Both the position numbers and the translations under genes were made by a program. The notes under the pieces were generated by a model. It was not told the origin of the DNA. It made no database searches and saw nothing but the letters and a program-made list of their open reading frames with translations. DNA of 64,000 bases from Agarivorans gilvus (GTDB lineage: Bacteria > Pseudomonadota > Gammaproteobacteria > Enterobacterales > Celerinatantimonadaceae): assembly GCF_001420915.1 (NCBI RefSeq), contig NZ_CP013021.1, forward strand, positions 1,250,001 to 1,314,000, in the 5' to 3' direction. Shown here one piece after another: positions 53,733-63,560 of this stretch (the stretch's first letter is position 1; each line of letters begins with the position of its first letter).

Positions 53733-53760
53733 ATATTACTGCTTCAAAAAATATAGTCAA
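53733..53760 (-). promoter_or_regulatory. sigma-70 promoter of the tRNA operon
   Basis: On the minus strand, TTGACT (53755-53760), a 16-bp spacer and TAATAT (53733-53738) are followed by a short leader to tRNA-Ser. This is close to the -35/-10 consensus. Confidence 0.85.
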
Positions 53761-53867
53761 ACCTTTTTTGTTACTTTTCTCTCGTTCGTTCAGCTTTCGA
53801 ACAGTTGACAAAGTTTTTGACTAATAACTGGCTAATATGCCATCGCTAAACAACTTAGCGCCGAGTA

Positions 53868-53895
53868 AAAAAACAAAAGGAAGCCAGAGGCTTCC
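53868..53895 (-). terminator. terminator of csrA
   Basis: Stem GGAAGCC (53879-53885) / GGCTTCC (53889-53895), loop of 3, is followed on the minus strand by a T-rich tail. It lies 35 bp past the csrA stop. Confidence 0.85.
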
Positions 53896-53929
53896 TATAG
53901 TGCTATAGCATTAAATTGACGATACTGGC

Positions 53930-54109
53930 TTAAGCACCGGCGCTTTTTTCTGCTTGAATACGCATATAAATTTCTTCACGGTGAACCGATACTTCTTTCG
54001 GTGCATTCACGCCAATGCGCACCTGATTACCTTTTACACCGAGTACAGTAACGGTTACTTCATCCCCAATCATCAAGGTTTCGCCAACACGGCGAGTCAA
54101 AATTAGCAT
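53930..54109 (-). CDS. csrA: carbon storage regulator CsrA
   Basis: A 59-residue protein, [24 protein letters not shown] at the start, with the CsrA core [25 protein letters not shown]; Arg44 in VHREEI is the key RNA-contact residue. CsrA dimers bind GGA motifs in mRNA leaders and control stability and translation of central metabolism, motility and biofilm genes. GAGGAG upstream of the ATG includes a GGA, so auto-regulation is possible. The alaS-lysC-csrA-tRNA order is common in gammaproteobacteria. Confidence 0.97.
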
Positions 54110-54218
54110 TAATATCTCCTCAAATTGATATTTTTTTGTTCTTTAGTGACCTGTCACTTAGCGACTATTCTATGGCAATTAACCCATAGACTAGCCTGTT
54201 TAAGCTCCAGAGTCATTA

Positions 54219-55433
54219 TTATTGGTCTAGGTTATAGGCGGTATGTAGTGCGCGTACCGCCAGTTCCAAATACTTTTCGTCTACCACTACCGATACTTTG
54301 ATTTCAGAAGTCGAGATTAGTTGCATATTAATGCCCTCGTCACCTAAGGTTTCAAACATGGTTTTGGCGACCCCAGGGTGGTTCATCATGCCAACGCCAA
54401 CAATGGAGATTTTGGCTAGAGAATCTTTACCCTGAACGTCACGAGCGCCTAGCTCCTGCGCTGTTTGCTCTAAAAGCTGCTTAGCCCGGTTATAATCATT
54501 ACGATGTACCGTGAAGGTAAAGTCTGCGGTATTGTCACCCATCGAGTTTTGAATGATCATATCCACATCGATATTCGCGTCGCCAATCGGCGCCAAAATA
54601 GATGCTGCTACCGAGGGTTTATCAGGCACGCCTAATATGGTTAAGCTTGCTTCATCTCGGTTAAACGCAATGCCTGAAATGACCGGTGACTCCATTTTAT
54701 TTCCCTCGTAACTAATTAAGGTCCCCTGACCTTCGGTAAAACTAGATAATACTCGTAATGGTACGTTGTATTTACCGGCGAACTCTACCGCGCGGATTTG
54801 TAGTACTTTGGCCCCTAAACTGGCCATTTCTAGCATTTCTTCAAAAGTAATACTGTCTAACCTACGCGCTTTCGGCTCTACTCTTGGGTCTGTGGTATAT
54901 ACACCATCAACGTCAGTGTAGATTTGGCACTCATCGGCTTTTAGGGCGGCAGCAATAGCCACCGCGGTGGTATCCGAACCACCACGCCCTAAGGTGGTAA
55001 TAGCATTATCAGGACTACGTCCTTGGAAACCAGCAATCACCACCACCTTATTTTGTTTTAAGTGGCCATGAATATTATGGTCATCAATATGAGTGATGCG
55101 AGCTTTACCATGAGCATCATCAGTATGCATGCGGATTTGGTCGCCAGTCATCGATATGGCATCACAACCTTTTTTCTGCAATGCAATACTAAGCAAAGCA
55201 ATCGTAACCTGCTCGCCGGTTGAGACTAATACATCCTTCTCACGCTCACAGGCATTCTCGTCGATTTCTTTTGCTAAGCCTAATAAACGGTTGGTTTCTC
55301 CAGACATAGCAGAAAGCACAACTACGATATCATCGCCCGCTTCTTTACAACGAATAACTCTATCAGCCACCGCCTCTATGCGTTCAAGCGAGCCGACCGA
55401 GGTACCACCATACTTTTGAACAATTAGTGCCAC
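54219..55433 (-). CDS. lysC: aspartate kinase
   Basis: 404 residues: the amino-acid-kinase domain (KYGGTSVGSLERI, residues 7-19; TLGRGGSDTTAVA around 146-158) and two C-terminal ACT domains (about 265-400) for feedback by lysine or threonine. It phosphorylates aspartate, the entry step to lysine, methionine and threonine synthesis. The monofunctional form and its place between alaS and csrA are as in Pseudomonas and related genera; E. coli lacks it here. The start lies 31 bp after alaS, so cotranscription is likely. Confidence 0.95.
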   Translation of the reverse strand: MALIVQKYGGTSVGSLERIEAVADRVIRCKEAGDDIVVVLSAMSGETNRLLGLAKEIDENACEREKDVLVSTGEQVTIALLSIALQKKGCDAISMTGDQIRMHTDDAHGKARITHIDDHNIHGHLKQNKVVVIAGFQGRSPDNAITTLGRGGSDTTAVAIAAALKADECQIYTDVDGVYTTDPRVEPKARRLDSITFEEMLEMASLGAKVLQIRAVEFAGKYNVPLRVLSSFTEGQGTLISYEGNKMESPVISGIAFNRDEASLTILGVPDKPSVAASILAPIGDANIDVDMIIQNSMGDNTADFTFTVHRNDYNRAKQLLEQTAQELGARDVQGKDSLAKISIVGVGMMNHPGVAKTMFETLGDEGINMQLISTSEIKVSVVVDEKYLELAVRALHTAYNLDQ

Positions 55434-55463
55434 TTGCTTTCCTTTTACTTAACACTTAGCCAA

Positions 55464-58088
55464 TTACAGTTGCTCACTAAGCCACTGTTTAACGTTTTCC
55501 AATGCTTTAGGTAGGCCATCAGCCTGATTACCACCCGCTTGTGCCATATCAGGTCGGCCGCCACCCTTACCACCCACACATTGAGCGGCAATATTCACCA
55601 TTTCACCGGCTTTAACACGACTAGTGAGATCTTTAGTTACCCCGGCCACCAAACTGACCTTGCCGTCATTCACCGCAGCAAGCAGAATAACGCCACTGTC
55701 TAACTTCACTTTTAGCTCATCTACACTACTGCGTAGCGCCTTACCTTCCACACCTTCTAGGTGGGCCAATAATACTTTCACACCGTTGATAGTTTGTATT
55801 TGATCTGTCGCATTGTTACTCGCTGCGCTAGCCAACTTGGCCTTTAATTGGCTAATGTCTTTTTCCAACATCTTGTTGCGATCAACCAATTGCATCACTT
55901 TTTCACCAATGTTGAATTGATCACCTTTTACCAAGTTAGCCGCTTTTTCGGTTTCTTCTGCTAAACGGTGAATCAAATCAATGGCAAATTGGCCTGTCAC
56001 CGCTTCAATACGGCGCACGCCTGCTGCGATACCTGCTTCGCTGGTGATTTTAAAGAAGCCAATGTCGCCGGTATGGTTAACGTGAGTTCCGCCACAGAGT
56101 TCCGTTGAGAAATCGCCCATGCTCACTACGCGTACATCGTCGTCATATTTCTCACCAAACAAGGCCATTGCGCCGGCCTGTTTGGCTTCGTCTAAATTCA
56201 TCACTTTAGTAATGACCGGCAAGTTACGACGAATTTGCTGGTTAACTAAGTGCTCAACCTGACGGATCGATTTCATCGATACCGCTTCAAAATGAGAGAA
56301 GTCAAAACGCAAGCGCGCCGCTTCAACCAGTGAACCTTTCTGCGTTACGTGCTCGCCCAATGTCTGGCGTAAAGCCGCATGCAATAAGTGAGTGACAGAG
56401 TGATTGAGTGCTGTGTTCCAACGACGACGAGAATCAACACTTGCTTTAACTTCAAGCGGCAGAGTTAAAGGAGCACCTTGTACATAACCTTTATGCACAA
56501 AGGCTTTGCCTATCTTAACGGTGTCTTGCACCACAAAGCTTCCGCCAGAGTAAATTAGTTCACCAGCATCCCCGGCTTGACCACCCGACTCAGCGTAAAA
56601 TGGGGTTTTATCTAATACCACGATGGCGTGTTCGCCTTCGTTTAATTGGCTTTGTGATTGGCCATCACGGTAAATTTCAATGATCTTAGCCTGAGCCTCC
56701 AGGTGCTGGTAACCCAAAAATTCGGTTTCAGCATCGATCACTAGATTGTCGTTATAGTCGGTACCGAAATTACTCGCTTGTTTGGCCCGCTCGCGTTGCG
56801 CCTGCATCGCGGCTTCAAACTGTGCTTCATCAATAGTCAGCTCGCGCTCGCGGGCGATATCGCCGGTTAAGTCAGCCGGAAAACCATAGGTATCATAAAG
56901 CTTAAACACTAGCTCGCCTGGAATAACCGTACCTTCAAGCTCATTTAAGGCCTCGTCTAAGATCATTAAACCCCGATCTAAGGTTTTGGCAAACTGCTCT
57001 TCTTCAAGCTTCAGTACGCGCTCAATTACTGGCAATTGCTTTGGTAATTCGGGGTAGGCTTCGCCCATCTCTTTAATTAGCGCAGGCAATAACTTGTAAA
57101 AGAATGCCTCGCTTGCACCTAGCTTATTACCATGACGAACCGCACGGCGAATAATCCGGCGTAATACATAGCCGCGCCCTTCGTTAGCAGGCATAACACC
57201 ATCAGCAATCAAGAAACCACAAGAACGAATGTGGTCGGCAATGACACGTAAGGATTTATTCTCTAAATCTTTAGTGCCAATAATCTCGGCTGCTGCTGCG
57301 ATAAGATTTTGGAAAATATCGATTTCATAGTTTGAGTGAACGCCCTGCAAAATAGCAGAAATACGCTCCAAGCCCATGCCAGTATCCACTGAAGGATTAG
57401 GTAAAGGCTCCATGCGACCGTCGGCTTGACGGTTGAATTGCATGAAAACTACGTTCCATATTTCAATGAAGCGGTCGCCATCTTCCTCGGGACTTCCTGG
57501 AGGACCACCCCAGATATGCTCACCATGATCGTAGAAAATCTCGGTACAGGGACCACAAGGACCGGTATCCCCCATCTGCCAGAAGTTATCTGACTCAAAC
57601 TTCTTCTCCGGTGATTTGTCACCGATGCGCACGATTCTATCTTTAGGCACACCAATTTTGTTTGCCCAAATATCGAAGGCTTCATCATCGCTTTGATAAA
57701 CCGTTACCAATAGTTTTTCTTTTGGTAACTTAACGACTTCAGTTAAAAATTCCCAAGCGTAGCTAATCGCGTCTTCTTTAAAGTAATCACCAAAGCTAAA
57801 GTTACCAAGCATTTCAAAAAAGGTGTGATGACGCGCGGTATAACCAACGTTCTCTAGGTCGTTATGTTTACCACCCGCTCGAACACAACGCTGCGAGGTA
57901 GTCGCTCGGCTGTAGTTACGTTTATCGATGCCAAGGAAAACATCTTTAAATTGATTCATCCCCGCATTGGTAAACAATAAGGTGGGATCGTCATGGGGAA
58001 CCAATGAACTACTGGCAACTATCTGGTGATTTTTGCTGTTAAAGAAGCTTAAAAAGGCCTCTCTCACTTCAGCTGAAGTCATCTTCAT
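55464..58088 (-). CDS. alaS: alanyl-tRNA synthetase
   Basis: 874 residues. The class II catalytic core is N-terminal (TNAGMNQFKDVFLG, RHHTFFEMLGNFSFGDYF), followed by the tRNA-recognition and editing domains with zinc-type motif HSVTHLLHAAL and CGGTHVNHTGDIG, and the C-terminal C-Ala domain (GGRPDMAQAGG). It charges tRNA-Ala and hydrolyses mischarged Ser or Gly. It lies 143 bp downstream of recX and upstream of lysC. Confidence 0.97.
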   Translation of the reverse strand: MKMTSAEVREAFLSFFNSKNHQIVASSSLVPHDDPTLLFTNAGMNQFKDVFLGIDKRNYSRATTSQRCVRAGGKHNDLENVGYTARHHTFFEMLGNFSFGDYFKEDAISYAWEFLTEVVKLPKEKLLVTVYQSDDEAFDIWANKIGVPKDRIVRIGDKSPEKKFESDNFWQMGDTGPCGPCTEIFYDHGEHIWGGPPGSPEEDGDRFIEIWNVVFMQFNRQADGRMEPLPNPSVDTGMGLERISAILQGVHSNYEIDIFQNLIAAAAEIIGTKDLENKSLRVIADHIRSCGFLIADGVMPANEGRGYVLRRIIRRAVRHGNKLGASEAFFYKLLPALIKEMGEAYPELPKQLPVIERVLKLEEEQFAKTLDRGLMILDEALNELEGTVIPGELVFKLYDTYGFPADLTGDIARERELTIDEAQFEAAMQAQRERAKQASNFGTDYNDNLVIDAETEFLGYQHLEAQAKIIEIYRDGQSQSQLNEGEHAIVVLDKTPFYAESGGQAGDAGELIYSGGSFVVQDTVKIGKAFVHKGYVQGAPLTLPLEVKASVDSRRRWNTALNHSVTHLLHAALRQTLGEHVTQKGSLVEAARLRFDFSHFEAVSMKSIRQVEHLVNQQIRRNLPVITKVMNLDEAKQAGAMALFGEKYDDDVRVVSMGDFSTELCGGTHVNHTGDIGFFKITSEAGIAAGVRRIEAVTGQFAIDLIHRLAEETEKAANLVKGDQFNIGEKVMQLVDRNKMLEKDISQLKAKLASAASNNATDQIQTINGVKVLLAHLEGVEGKALRSSVDELKVKLDSGVILLAAVNDGKVSLVAGVTKDLTSRVKAGEMVNIAAQCVGGKGGGRPDMAQAGGNQADGLPKALENVKQWLSEQL

Positions 58089-58230
58089 TAAACTCTATCC
58101 TGGGGGTTCATAACAACTCGAGTGCTTAGTCAATACCAAGACAACTCGTTGATTAACGCTATTAAAGGTGAAATCGTAATTAATCGCGACAATATATCAC
58201 GCAGACCCTTGCAGGCAAAGTGTTCAGGGC

Positions 58231-58680
58231 TTATTGCTGAGCTTGTTCACTAAACAAGATATTGATTAAGTCGGCGTCAAAACCTCTACGAAACAGGTAG
58301 GCGCGACATTTTTGCTGTAGTGGACCGCGCTCTGGCAGCCCCTGCTTAAATTTACGAGAAAACCTGAGCTCTAAAGCCTGATACCAATCCCACTCAGGAT
58401 CGCTCAGCACTTTTGCCGCTAGCTCGTTGCTAATGCCCTTTTGACGTAAATATTGACGAATATAATTAGGGCCGTAGCCCTTAGCAAGACGAGCCCGAGT
58501 TAATGAATAAGCGTAACTTTCATCATCTAGCCAGGCATTTTGCTGGGCGTAATCCAGCGCATCACTGATTTCGCTTTGGTCGAAACCTTTTTGCTGCAGT
58601 TTTTGTGACAATTGCTGTTGGCTATAAGAGCGTCTTGACAGCAAGTCAATAGTGACATGTAAAGCGCTTCTCGTGGTCAT
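58231..58680 (-). CDS. recX: regulatory protein RecX
   Basis: 149 residues made of three repeats of three-helix RecX units. Motifs include RRSYSQQQLSQKLQQKGF near the N-terminus and the second-repeat LTRARLAKGYGPNYIRQYLRQKGI. RecX binds RecA filaments and blocks their extension. It follows recA by 38 bp. That gap holds an intrinsic terminator, so recX is expressed only by read-through. Confidence 0.93.
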   Translation of the reverse strand: MTTRSALHVTIDLLSRRSYSQQQLSQKLQQKGFDQSEISDALDYAQQNAWLDDESYAYSLTRARLAKGYGPNYIRQYLRQKGISNELAAKVLSDPEWDWYQALELRFSRKFKQGLPERGPLQQKCRAYLFRRGFDADLINILFSEQAQQ

Positions 58681-58683
58681 AAT

Positions 58684-58704
58684 AAAAAGGAGCCTGACGG
58701 CTCC
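58684..58704 (-). terminator. recA-recX intergenic terminator
   Basis: GGAGCC (58689-58694) / GGCTCC (58699-58704) with a 4-base loop is followed on the minus strand by TTTTTATT directly before the recX ATG. It ends most recA transcripts and limits recX expression; a similar arrangement is described in E. coli. Confidence 0.85.
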
Positions 58705-58718
58705 CCTGTTACTATCGC

Positions 58719-59765
58719 TTACGCTTCTTGATCAACCGGAGCATCAGCTGGTGCTGCTTGCTCTGGTTCAGCGCTATTACTGTTGAGCAAGTTATGACGA
58801 ATAGTCATTTCGATTTCTTGCGCCACTTCTGGGTGCTCTTTTAAGTAATTAGAAGCATTGGCTTTACCTTGGCCAATTTTATTGCCTTTGTAAGAGAACC
58901 AAGCGCCGGCCTTATCTACCAGTTTTTCTTTAACACCTAAGTCGATTAACTCACCATAACGGTTAAAGCCTTCACCATACATAATTTGGAACTCGGCTTG
59001 CTTAAATGGAGGTGCAATTTTATTTTTCACCACTTTAACGCGGGTTTCGTTGCCCACCACTTCATCACCGTTTTTAACCGCACCAATACGACGAATATCT
59101 AAACGTACCGAAGCGTAGAATTTAAGCGCATTACCACCAGTGGTGGTTTCTGGGTTGCCAAACATCACACCAATTTTCATACGAATTTGGTTAATGAAAA
59201 TACACATACAATTAGTTTGCTTAAGTGTGCCGGTCAACTTACGTAGCGCCTGCGACATTAAACGAGCTTGTAAACCTACGTGGCTGTCACCCATGTCGCC
59301 TTCAATTTCGGCTTTAGGGGTTAGTGCGGCTACTGAGTCGATAACGATCATGTCTACCGCACCAGAGCGGGCTAACATATCGGTGATTTCTAGCGCCTGC
59401 TCACCAGTATCTGGTTGCGACACTAATAAGTTATCTACGTCTACGCCCAACTTTTTAGCATAGATAGGGTCGAGAGCATGCTCGGCATCAACAAAAGCAC
59501 AGACCTTGCCAGCCTTTTGCGCTTGAGCAATGGCTTCTAAGGTCAAGGTAGTTTTACCTGAGCTCTCTGGGCCATAAATCTCAATCACTCGGCCCATTGG
59601 TAAGCCACCTGCGCCCAAGGCGATATCGATAGATAAAGAACCTGTAGAAATAGTTTCTATATCCATGGTACGGTTGTCGCCGAGCTTCATGATTGAGCCT
59701 TTACCAAATTGCTTCTCAATTTGGCCTAGGGCCGCAGCTAATGCCTTTTGTTTATTCTGATCCAT
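58719..59765 (-). CDS. recA: recombinase RecA
   Basis: 348 residues: Walker A GPESSGKT at 65-72, Walker B region VDMIVIDSVAAL, L1/L2 loops (LRKLTGTLKQTN; GNPETTTGGNALKFY) and an acidic C-terminus. It forms filaments on single-stranded DNA for recombination and triggers LexA self-cleavage. The promoter and overlapping LexA box lie 41-68 bp upstream. Confidence 0.98.
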   Translation of the reverse strand: MDQNKQKALAAALGQIEKQFGKGSIMKLGDNRTMDIETISTGSLSIDIALGAGGLPMGRVIEIYGPESSGKTTLTLEAIAQAQKAGKVCAFVDAEHALDPIYAKKLGVDVDNLLVSQPDTGEQALEITDMLARSGAVDMIVIDSVAALTPKAEIEGDMGDSHVGLQARLMSQALRKLTGTLKQTNCMCIFINQIRMKIGVMFGNPETTTGGNALKFYASVRLDIRRIGAVKNGDEVVGNETRVKVVKNKIAPPFKQAEFQIMYGEGFNRYGELIDLGVKEKLVDKAGAWFSYKGNKIGQGKANASNYLKEHPEVAQEIEMTIRHNLLNSNSAEPEQAAPADAPVDQEA

Positions 59766-59805
59766 ATCGCCCTCATAGGTGCTATAAACTATCTTAATGA
59801 ATAGT

Positions 59806-59833
59806 AGTATACTGGGTATTCATACAGTATCAA
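59806..59833 (-). promoter_or_regulatory. recA promoter with overlapping LexA box
   Basis: On the minus strand, TTGATA (59828-59833), a 16-bp spacer and TATACT (59806-59811) form the promoter. The LexA box TACTGTATGAATACCCAGTA (59810-59829) covers the spacer. The same -35/operator arrangement exists in E. coli recA. The second half-site has CCAG where the consensus is ACAG. Confidence 0.92.
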
Positions 59834-59933
59834 GTTTATTCCATAAAATTCGTAAAAGAGTTTTGCCTAATTCACTAGCAGCTTTTATCCTAGCTGTTTC
59901 GTTTTGCCACAACCAATTCATACAACTAGCCTA

Positions 59934-62495
59934 ATGACAGAAACAAATCTAGATAAACACACGCCTATGATGCGTCAATACCTTACTTTGAAGGCGCAGC
60001 ATCCAGAAATTTTACTATTTTACCGCATGGGTGATTTTTACGAATTGTTTTACGATGATGCCAAACGCGCTTCAGAGCTAATGGATATCTCCCTCACCAA
60101 GCGAGGACAATCAGCAGGCACCCCGATCCCAATGGCGGGGATTCCTTACCATGCGGTTGAAAATTACCTTTCTAGGTTAGTACAGTTAGGTGAATCGGTA
60201 GCCATTTGCGAACAGGTGGGAGACCCAGCCACCAGCAAAGGCCCTGTAGAACGTAAAGTGGTTAGGATCATCACCCCAGGTACGGTGAGTGATGAGGCTT
60301 TGCTCCAAGAAAAACAAGAAAACTTTTTGGTGAGCGTGGTAAACCAGCAGCAAAACATTGGCTTAGCCTATTTGGATATTGCCAGCGGTCGCTTCGTGAT
60401 TAACCAATTTGTTGGAGAGCAGCAACTTCAAGCTGAGCTACAACGCTTAAATCCTGCGGAACTACTTTATCCCGACAACTTTGAATTTTCGGCTTATTTG
60501 GCCAATTACAAGGGCCTACGCCGACGTGGAGAATGGGAATTTGACCTAGCAACGGCAGAAAAAGTACTGAACCAGCAATTTGCTACTCAACACTTAGACG
60601 GTTTTGGTGTCAGTGAATACCCCTTAGCGCTGGCCGCTGCTGGCTGTTTGATGCAGTACGTGCAAGATACGCAGCGCACCGCCCTACCGCACATCAACGC
60701 GATTATCGTAGAAAACCAAAGTCAGTTTATTCAACTTGATGCTGCGAGTCGTAAAAACTTGGAGCTCACTCGCAATCTTTCGGGTGGGGTTGATAATACC
60801 CTTAGTTCAGTACTCGACCGCAGCGCCACTGCAATGGGTAGCCGTTTACTTAACCGCTGGATCCATCAGCCGCTGAGAAACCAGCAGCAGGTAAGCCAAC
60901 GCCAAGATTGTATTGCCGAAATTCTCAGCCAAGATCTCTACCCAGAGCTGCAAAGCCAACTTAAATCAATTGGCGACATCGAACGGATCCTCGCCCGGTT
61001 AGCGCTGCGTTCTGCAAGACCACGTGATTTAGCCCGCCTGCGTAATGCCTTTGCCTTACTTCCAGAGCTACAAACTAGCTTACAAGGCTGTCAGGCCCTA
61101 AGTCCTTTAGCCAACGCTATTAGTCAATTTCCAGAAATACTCGACTTATTGCAACGCGCCATTATCGATAATCCGCCAGTACTTATCCGCGACGGAGGGG
61201 TAATTGCTGAAGGTTACCACCAAGAGCTTGATGAATGGCGTAACTTAAATGAAGGTGCAACTCAGTTCCTAAGTGATATTGAACAACGAGAGCGTGAGCA
61301 GACTGGCATTGCTAATTTAAAAATTGGCTACAACAAAGTACATGGCTTTTATATTGAGGTAAGCAGAGCGCATTCAGAAGAGGTGCCCGCGCACTACATT
61401 CGTCGGCAAACGCTGAAAAACATGGAGCGCTACATCATTGCCGAACTAAAAGAGCATGAAGAGAAAGTGCTCGCCAGCCAAGGCAAAGCACTTGCCTTAG
61501 AAAAACAGCTTTATGAGCAATTACTCGACTTACTGCTTCCGCACATTAACGCCATGCAACAAAGTGCTCAGGCTATTGCTCAATTAGATGTGCTATGTTG
61601 CTTAGCCGAGCGGGCTGAAACCCTTAACTACGTGCGCCCTAGCTTTATCAACCAGCCCAATATTAACATTCAAGCAGGACGTCACCCAGTAGTAGAGCAA
61701 GTCAACGATACCCCGTTTATTGCCAATCCACTAGAGCTCAATGAACAGCGCAAGTTATTGATTGTGACGGGGCCCAACATGGGCGGTAAATCGACTTATA
61801 TGCGCCAAACTGCCTTAATATGTTTAATGGCTTATATTGGCAGCTACGTGCCTGCAGATAGCGCAGAACTCGGCCCCATCGACAAAATTTTTACCCGTAT
61901 TGGCGCTTCTGATGATTTAGCTAGTGGCCGTTCTACCTTCATGGTAGAAATGACCGAAACCGCCAACATATTGCACAATGCCACCGCTAACAGTCTGATT
62001 TTAATGGATGAAATTGGCCGAGGCACCAGCACTTATGACGGTATGTCACTGGCATGGGCGGTAGCTCAAGCATTAAGTAAACTGCAATCACCAACGCTAT
62101 TTGCTACCCATTACTTTGAATTAACCCAATTACCAGAACTATTAAATGGCGTTGCCAATGTTCACCTTGATGCTGTTGAACACCAAGACACCATTGCCTT
62201 CATGCATCAAGTACAAGATGGGGCCGCCAGTAAAAGTTATGGTTTACAAGTTGCCGCTCTTGCCGGTATACCGAAACAGGTAATTCAACAAGCCAAAGCA
62301 AAACTAAAGCAATTGGAATCACTGCAACTGCACGAGCAGAAACCGAGCAGCGAAGTTGTCGCAGAGCAGTTAACTATTGAGCTAGACGAGGCTGTCCACC
62401 CGGTGATTGAGCAGCTGAAACAGCTCGACCCCAATGAGCTTTCCCCTAGAGCGGCCTTAGACCTGCTGTTTCAACTGCAGCAACAAATCGACTAA
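59934..62495 (+). CDS. mutS: DNA mismatch repair protein MutS
   Basis: 853 residues if translation starts at ATG 59934, as the family start (THTPMMRQYL-like, with E. coli DAHTPMMQQYL) demands. A longer frame from TTG 59904 lacks a ribosome site and is less likely. The mismatch-binding domain carries the GDFYELF motif near residue 40 (Phe-x-Glu intercalating pair), and the ATPase has Walker A GPNMGGKST and DEIGRGTSTYDG. MutS binds mismatches and starts methyl-directed repair with MutL. It is divergent from recA and precedes a bidirectional terminator shared with rpoS. Confidence 0.97.
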   Translation: MTETNLDKHTPMMRQYLTLKAQHPEILLFYRMGDFYELFYDDAKRASELMDISLTKRGQSAGTPIPMAGIPYHAVENYLSRLVQLGESVAICEQVGDPATSKGPVERKVVRIITPGTVSDEALLQEKQENFLVSVVNQQQNIGLAYLDIASGRFVINQFVGEQQLQAELQRLNPAELLYPDNFEFSAYLANYKGLRRRGEWEFDLATAEKVLNQQFATQHLDGFGVSEYPLALAAAGCLMQYVQDTQRTALPHINAIIVENQSQFIQLDAASRKNLELTRNLSGGVDNTLSSVLDRSATAMGSRLLNRWIHQPLRNQQQVSQRQDCIAEILSQDLYPELQSQLKSIGDIERILARLALRSARPRDLARLRNAFALLPELQTSLQGCQALSPLANAISQFPEILDLLQRAIIDNPPVLIRDGGVIAEGYHQELDEWRNLNEGATQFLSDIEQREREQTGIANLKIGYNKVHGFYIEVSRAHSEEVPAHYIRRQTLKNMERYIIAELKEHEEKVLASQGKALALEKQLYEQLLDLLLPHINAMQQSAQAIAQLDVLCCLAERAETLNYVRPSFINQPNINIQAGRHPVVEQVNDTPFIANPLELNEQRKLLIVTGPNMGGKSTYMRQTALICLMAYIGSYVPADSAELGPIDKIFTRIGASDDLASGRSTFMVEMTETANILHNATANSLILMDEIGRGTSTYDGMSLAWAVAQALSKLQSPTLFATHYFELTQLPELLNGVANVHLDAVEHQDTIAFMHQVQDGAASKSYGLQVAALAGIPKQVIQQAKAKLKQLESLQLHEQKPSSEVVAEQLTIELDEAVHPVIEQLKQLDPNELSPRAALDLLFQLQQQID

Positions 62496-62507
62496 TCAAG
62501 CCATAAA

Positions 62508-62536
62508 AAAAGGAAGCTTAATAAGCTTCCTTTTTA
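62508..62536. terminator. bidirectional terminator between mutS and rpoS
   Basis: Inverted repeat core AAAAAGGAAGC / GCTTCCTTTTT with a short AT-rich loop, 13 bp past the mutS stop and 19 bp before the end of rpoS. Confidence 0.88.
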
Positions 62537-62554
62537 GTATTTTAAACTCACTTG

Positions 62555-63505
62555 TTAAACTTTGAACAATGAATCTATGGACAAGTTTTGTAGTGACAAT
62601 ATGTCACGTAGACGGCGTAATGCTTCCACTTGTATTTGTCTCACCCGCTCGCGAGTTAGACCTATTTCACGGCCCACATCTTCCAAGGTAGAAGCTTCGT
62701 AACCTAACAAACCAAAACGACGCGCTAACACTTCACGTTGCTTGCTGTTTAATTCACCAAGCCAACCAACGATGCTATTTTTCATATCATCATCTTGGGT
62801 TCGATGTTCTGGACCATGATCGTTCTCGTCGGAGATAATGTCTAATAAGGCTTTGTCGTTATCACCGCCAATAGGCGTATCAACTGAACTAATTCGCTCA
62901 TTTAAGCGCAGCATTTTGGTGACATCTTCTACAGGACGATCAAGGGTTTCGGCGATCTCTTCTGCGGTTGGTTCATGATCTAGGCGATGAGCTAATTCTC
63001 GTGCTGTACGTAGATAAACATTAAGCTCTTTCACCACATGAATAGGTAAACGAATAGTACGGGTTTGATTCATTATTGCCCGTTCTATGGTTTGACGGAT
63101 CCACCAAGTGGCGTAGGTTGAAAAGCGAAAACCACGTTCAGGATCAAACTTTTCTACCGCACGAATTAGACCGAGGTTTCCTTCCTCAATGAGGTCTAAC
63201 AAAGCTAAACCACGGTTGTTATAGCGCCGTGCTATTTTCACCACTAAACGTAAGTTACTTTCGATCATCCTTTTACGCGCAGCTTCGTCGCCTCTTAATG
63301 CTCTGCGAGCATAGAGAACTTCTTCCTCTGCGGTAAGTAAGGGAGAGAATCCGATTTCGCCAAGATAGAGCTGAGTTGCATCTAAGCTCTTTGACGCATC
63401 GGCTTGCATCATGTCGTCTTTTTCAACAGCACTGCCCATATCGCTAGCTTTAGCGTCGTCCGTTGAAATACTTTTAAGTTTTACAGCAGTTTTTACTTGG
63501 GTCAT
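62555..63505 (-). CDS. rpoS: RNA polymerase sigma factor RpoS
   Basis: 316 residues of a sigma-70-family group 2 factor: region 1.2 (DATQLYLGEIGFSPLLTAEEE), region 2 (IESNLRLVVKIARRYNNRGLALLDLIEEGNLGL), region 3, and region 4 helix-turn-helix (EDVGREIGLTRERVRQIQVEALRRLR). It directs general stress and stationary-phase transcription; its partner Crl is in this window. AGGGAGG precedes the ATG. It is downstream of nlpD, within which an rpoS promoter usually lies. Confidence 0.97.
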   Translation of the reverse strand: MTQVKTAVKLKSISTDDAKASDMGSAVEKDDMMQADASKSLDATQLYLGEIGFSPLLTAEEEVLYARRALRGDEAARKRMIESNLRLVVKIARRYNNRGLALLDLIEEGNLGLIRAVEKFDPERGFRFSTYATWWIRQTIERAIMNQTRTIRLPIHVVKELNVYLRTARELAHRLDHEPTAEEIAETLDRPVEDVTKMLRLNERISSVDTPIGGDNDKALLDIISDENDHGPEHRTQDDDMKNSIVGWLGELNSKQREVLARRFGLLGYEASTLEDVGREIGLTRERVRQIQVEALRRLRDILSLQNLSIDSLFKV

Positions 63506-63560
63506 AGCATAACCTCCCTGAACAATACCTGATCGCTATTATTATGATTTGCAATCTAGG

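Noticed and set aside
59904..59933. TTG start adding ten residues to MutS
   Set aside because: No ribosome site, and the family N-terminus begins close to the ATG at 59934.
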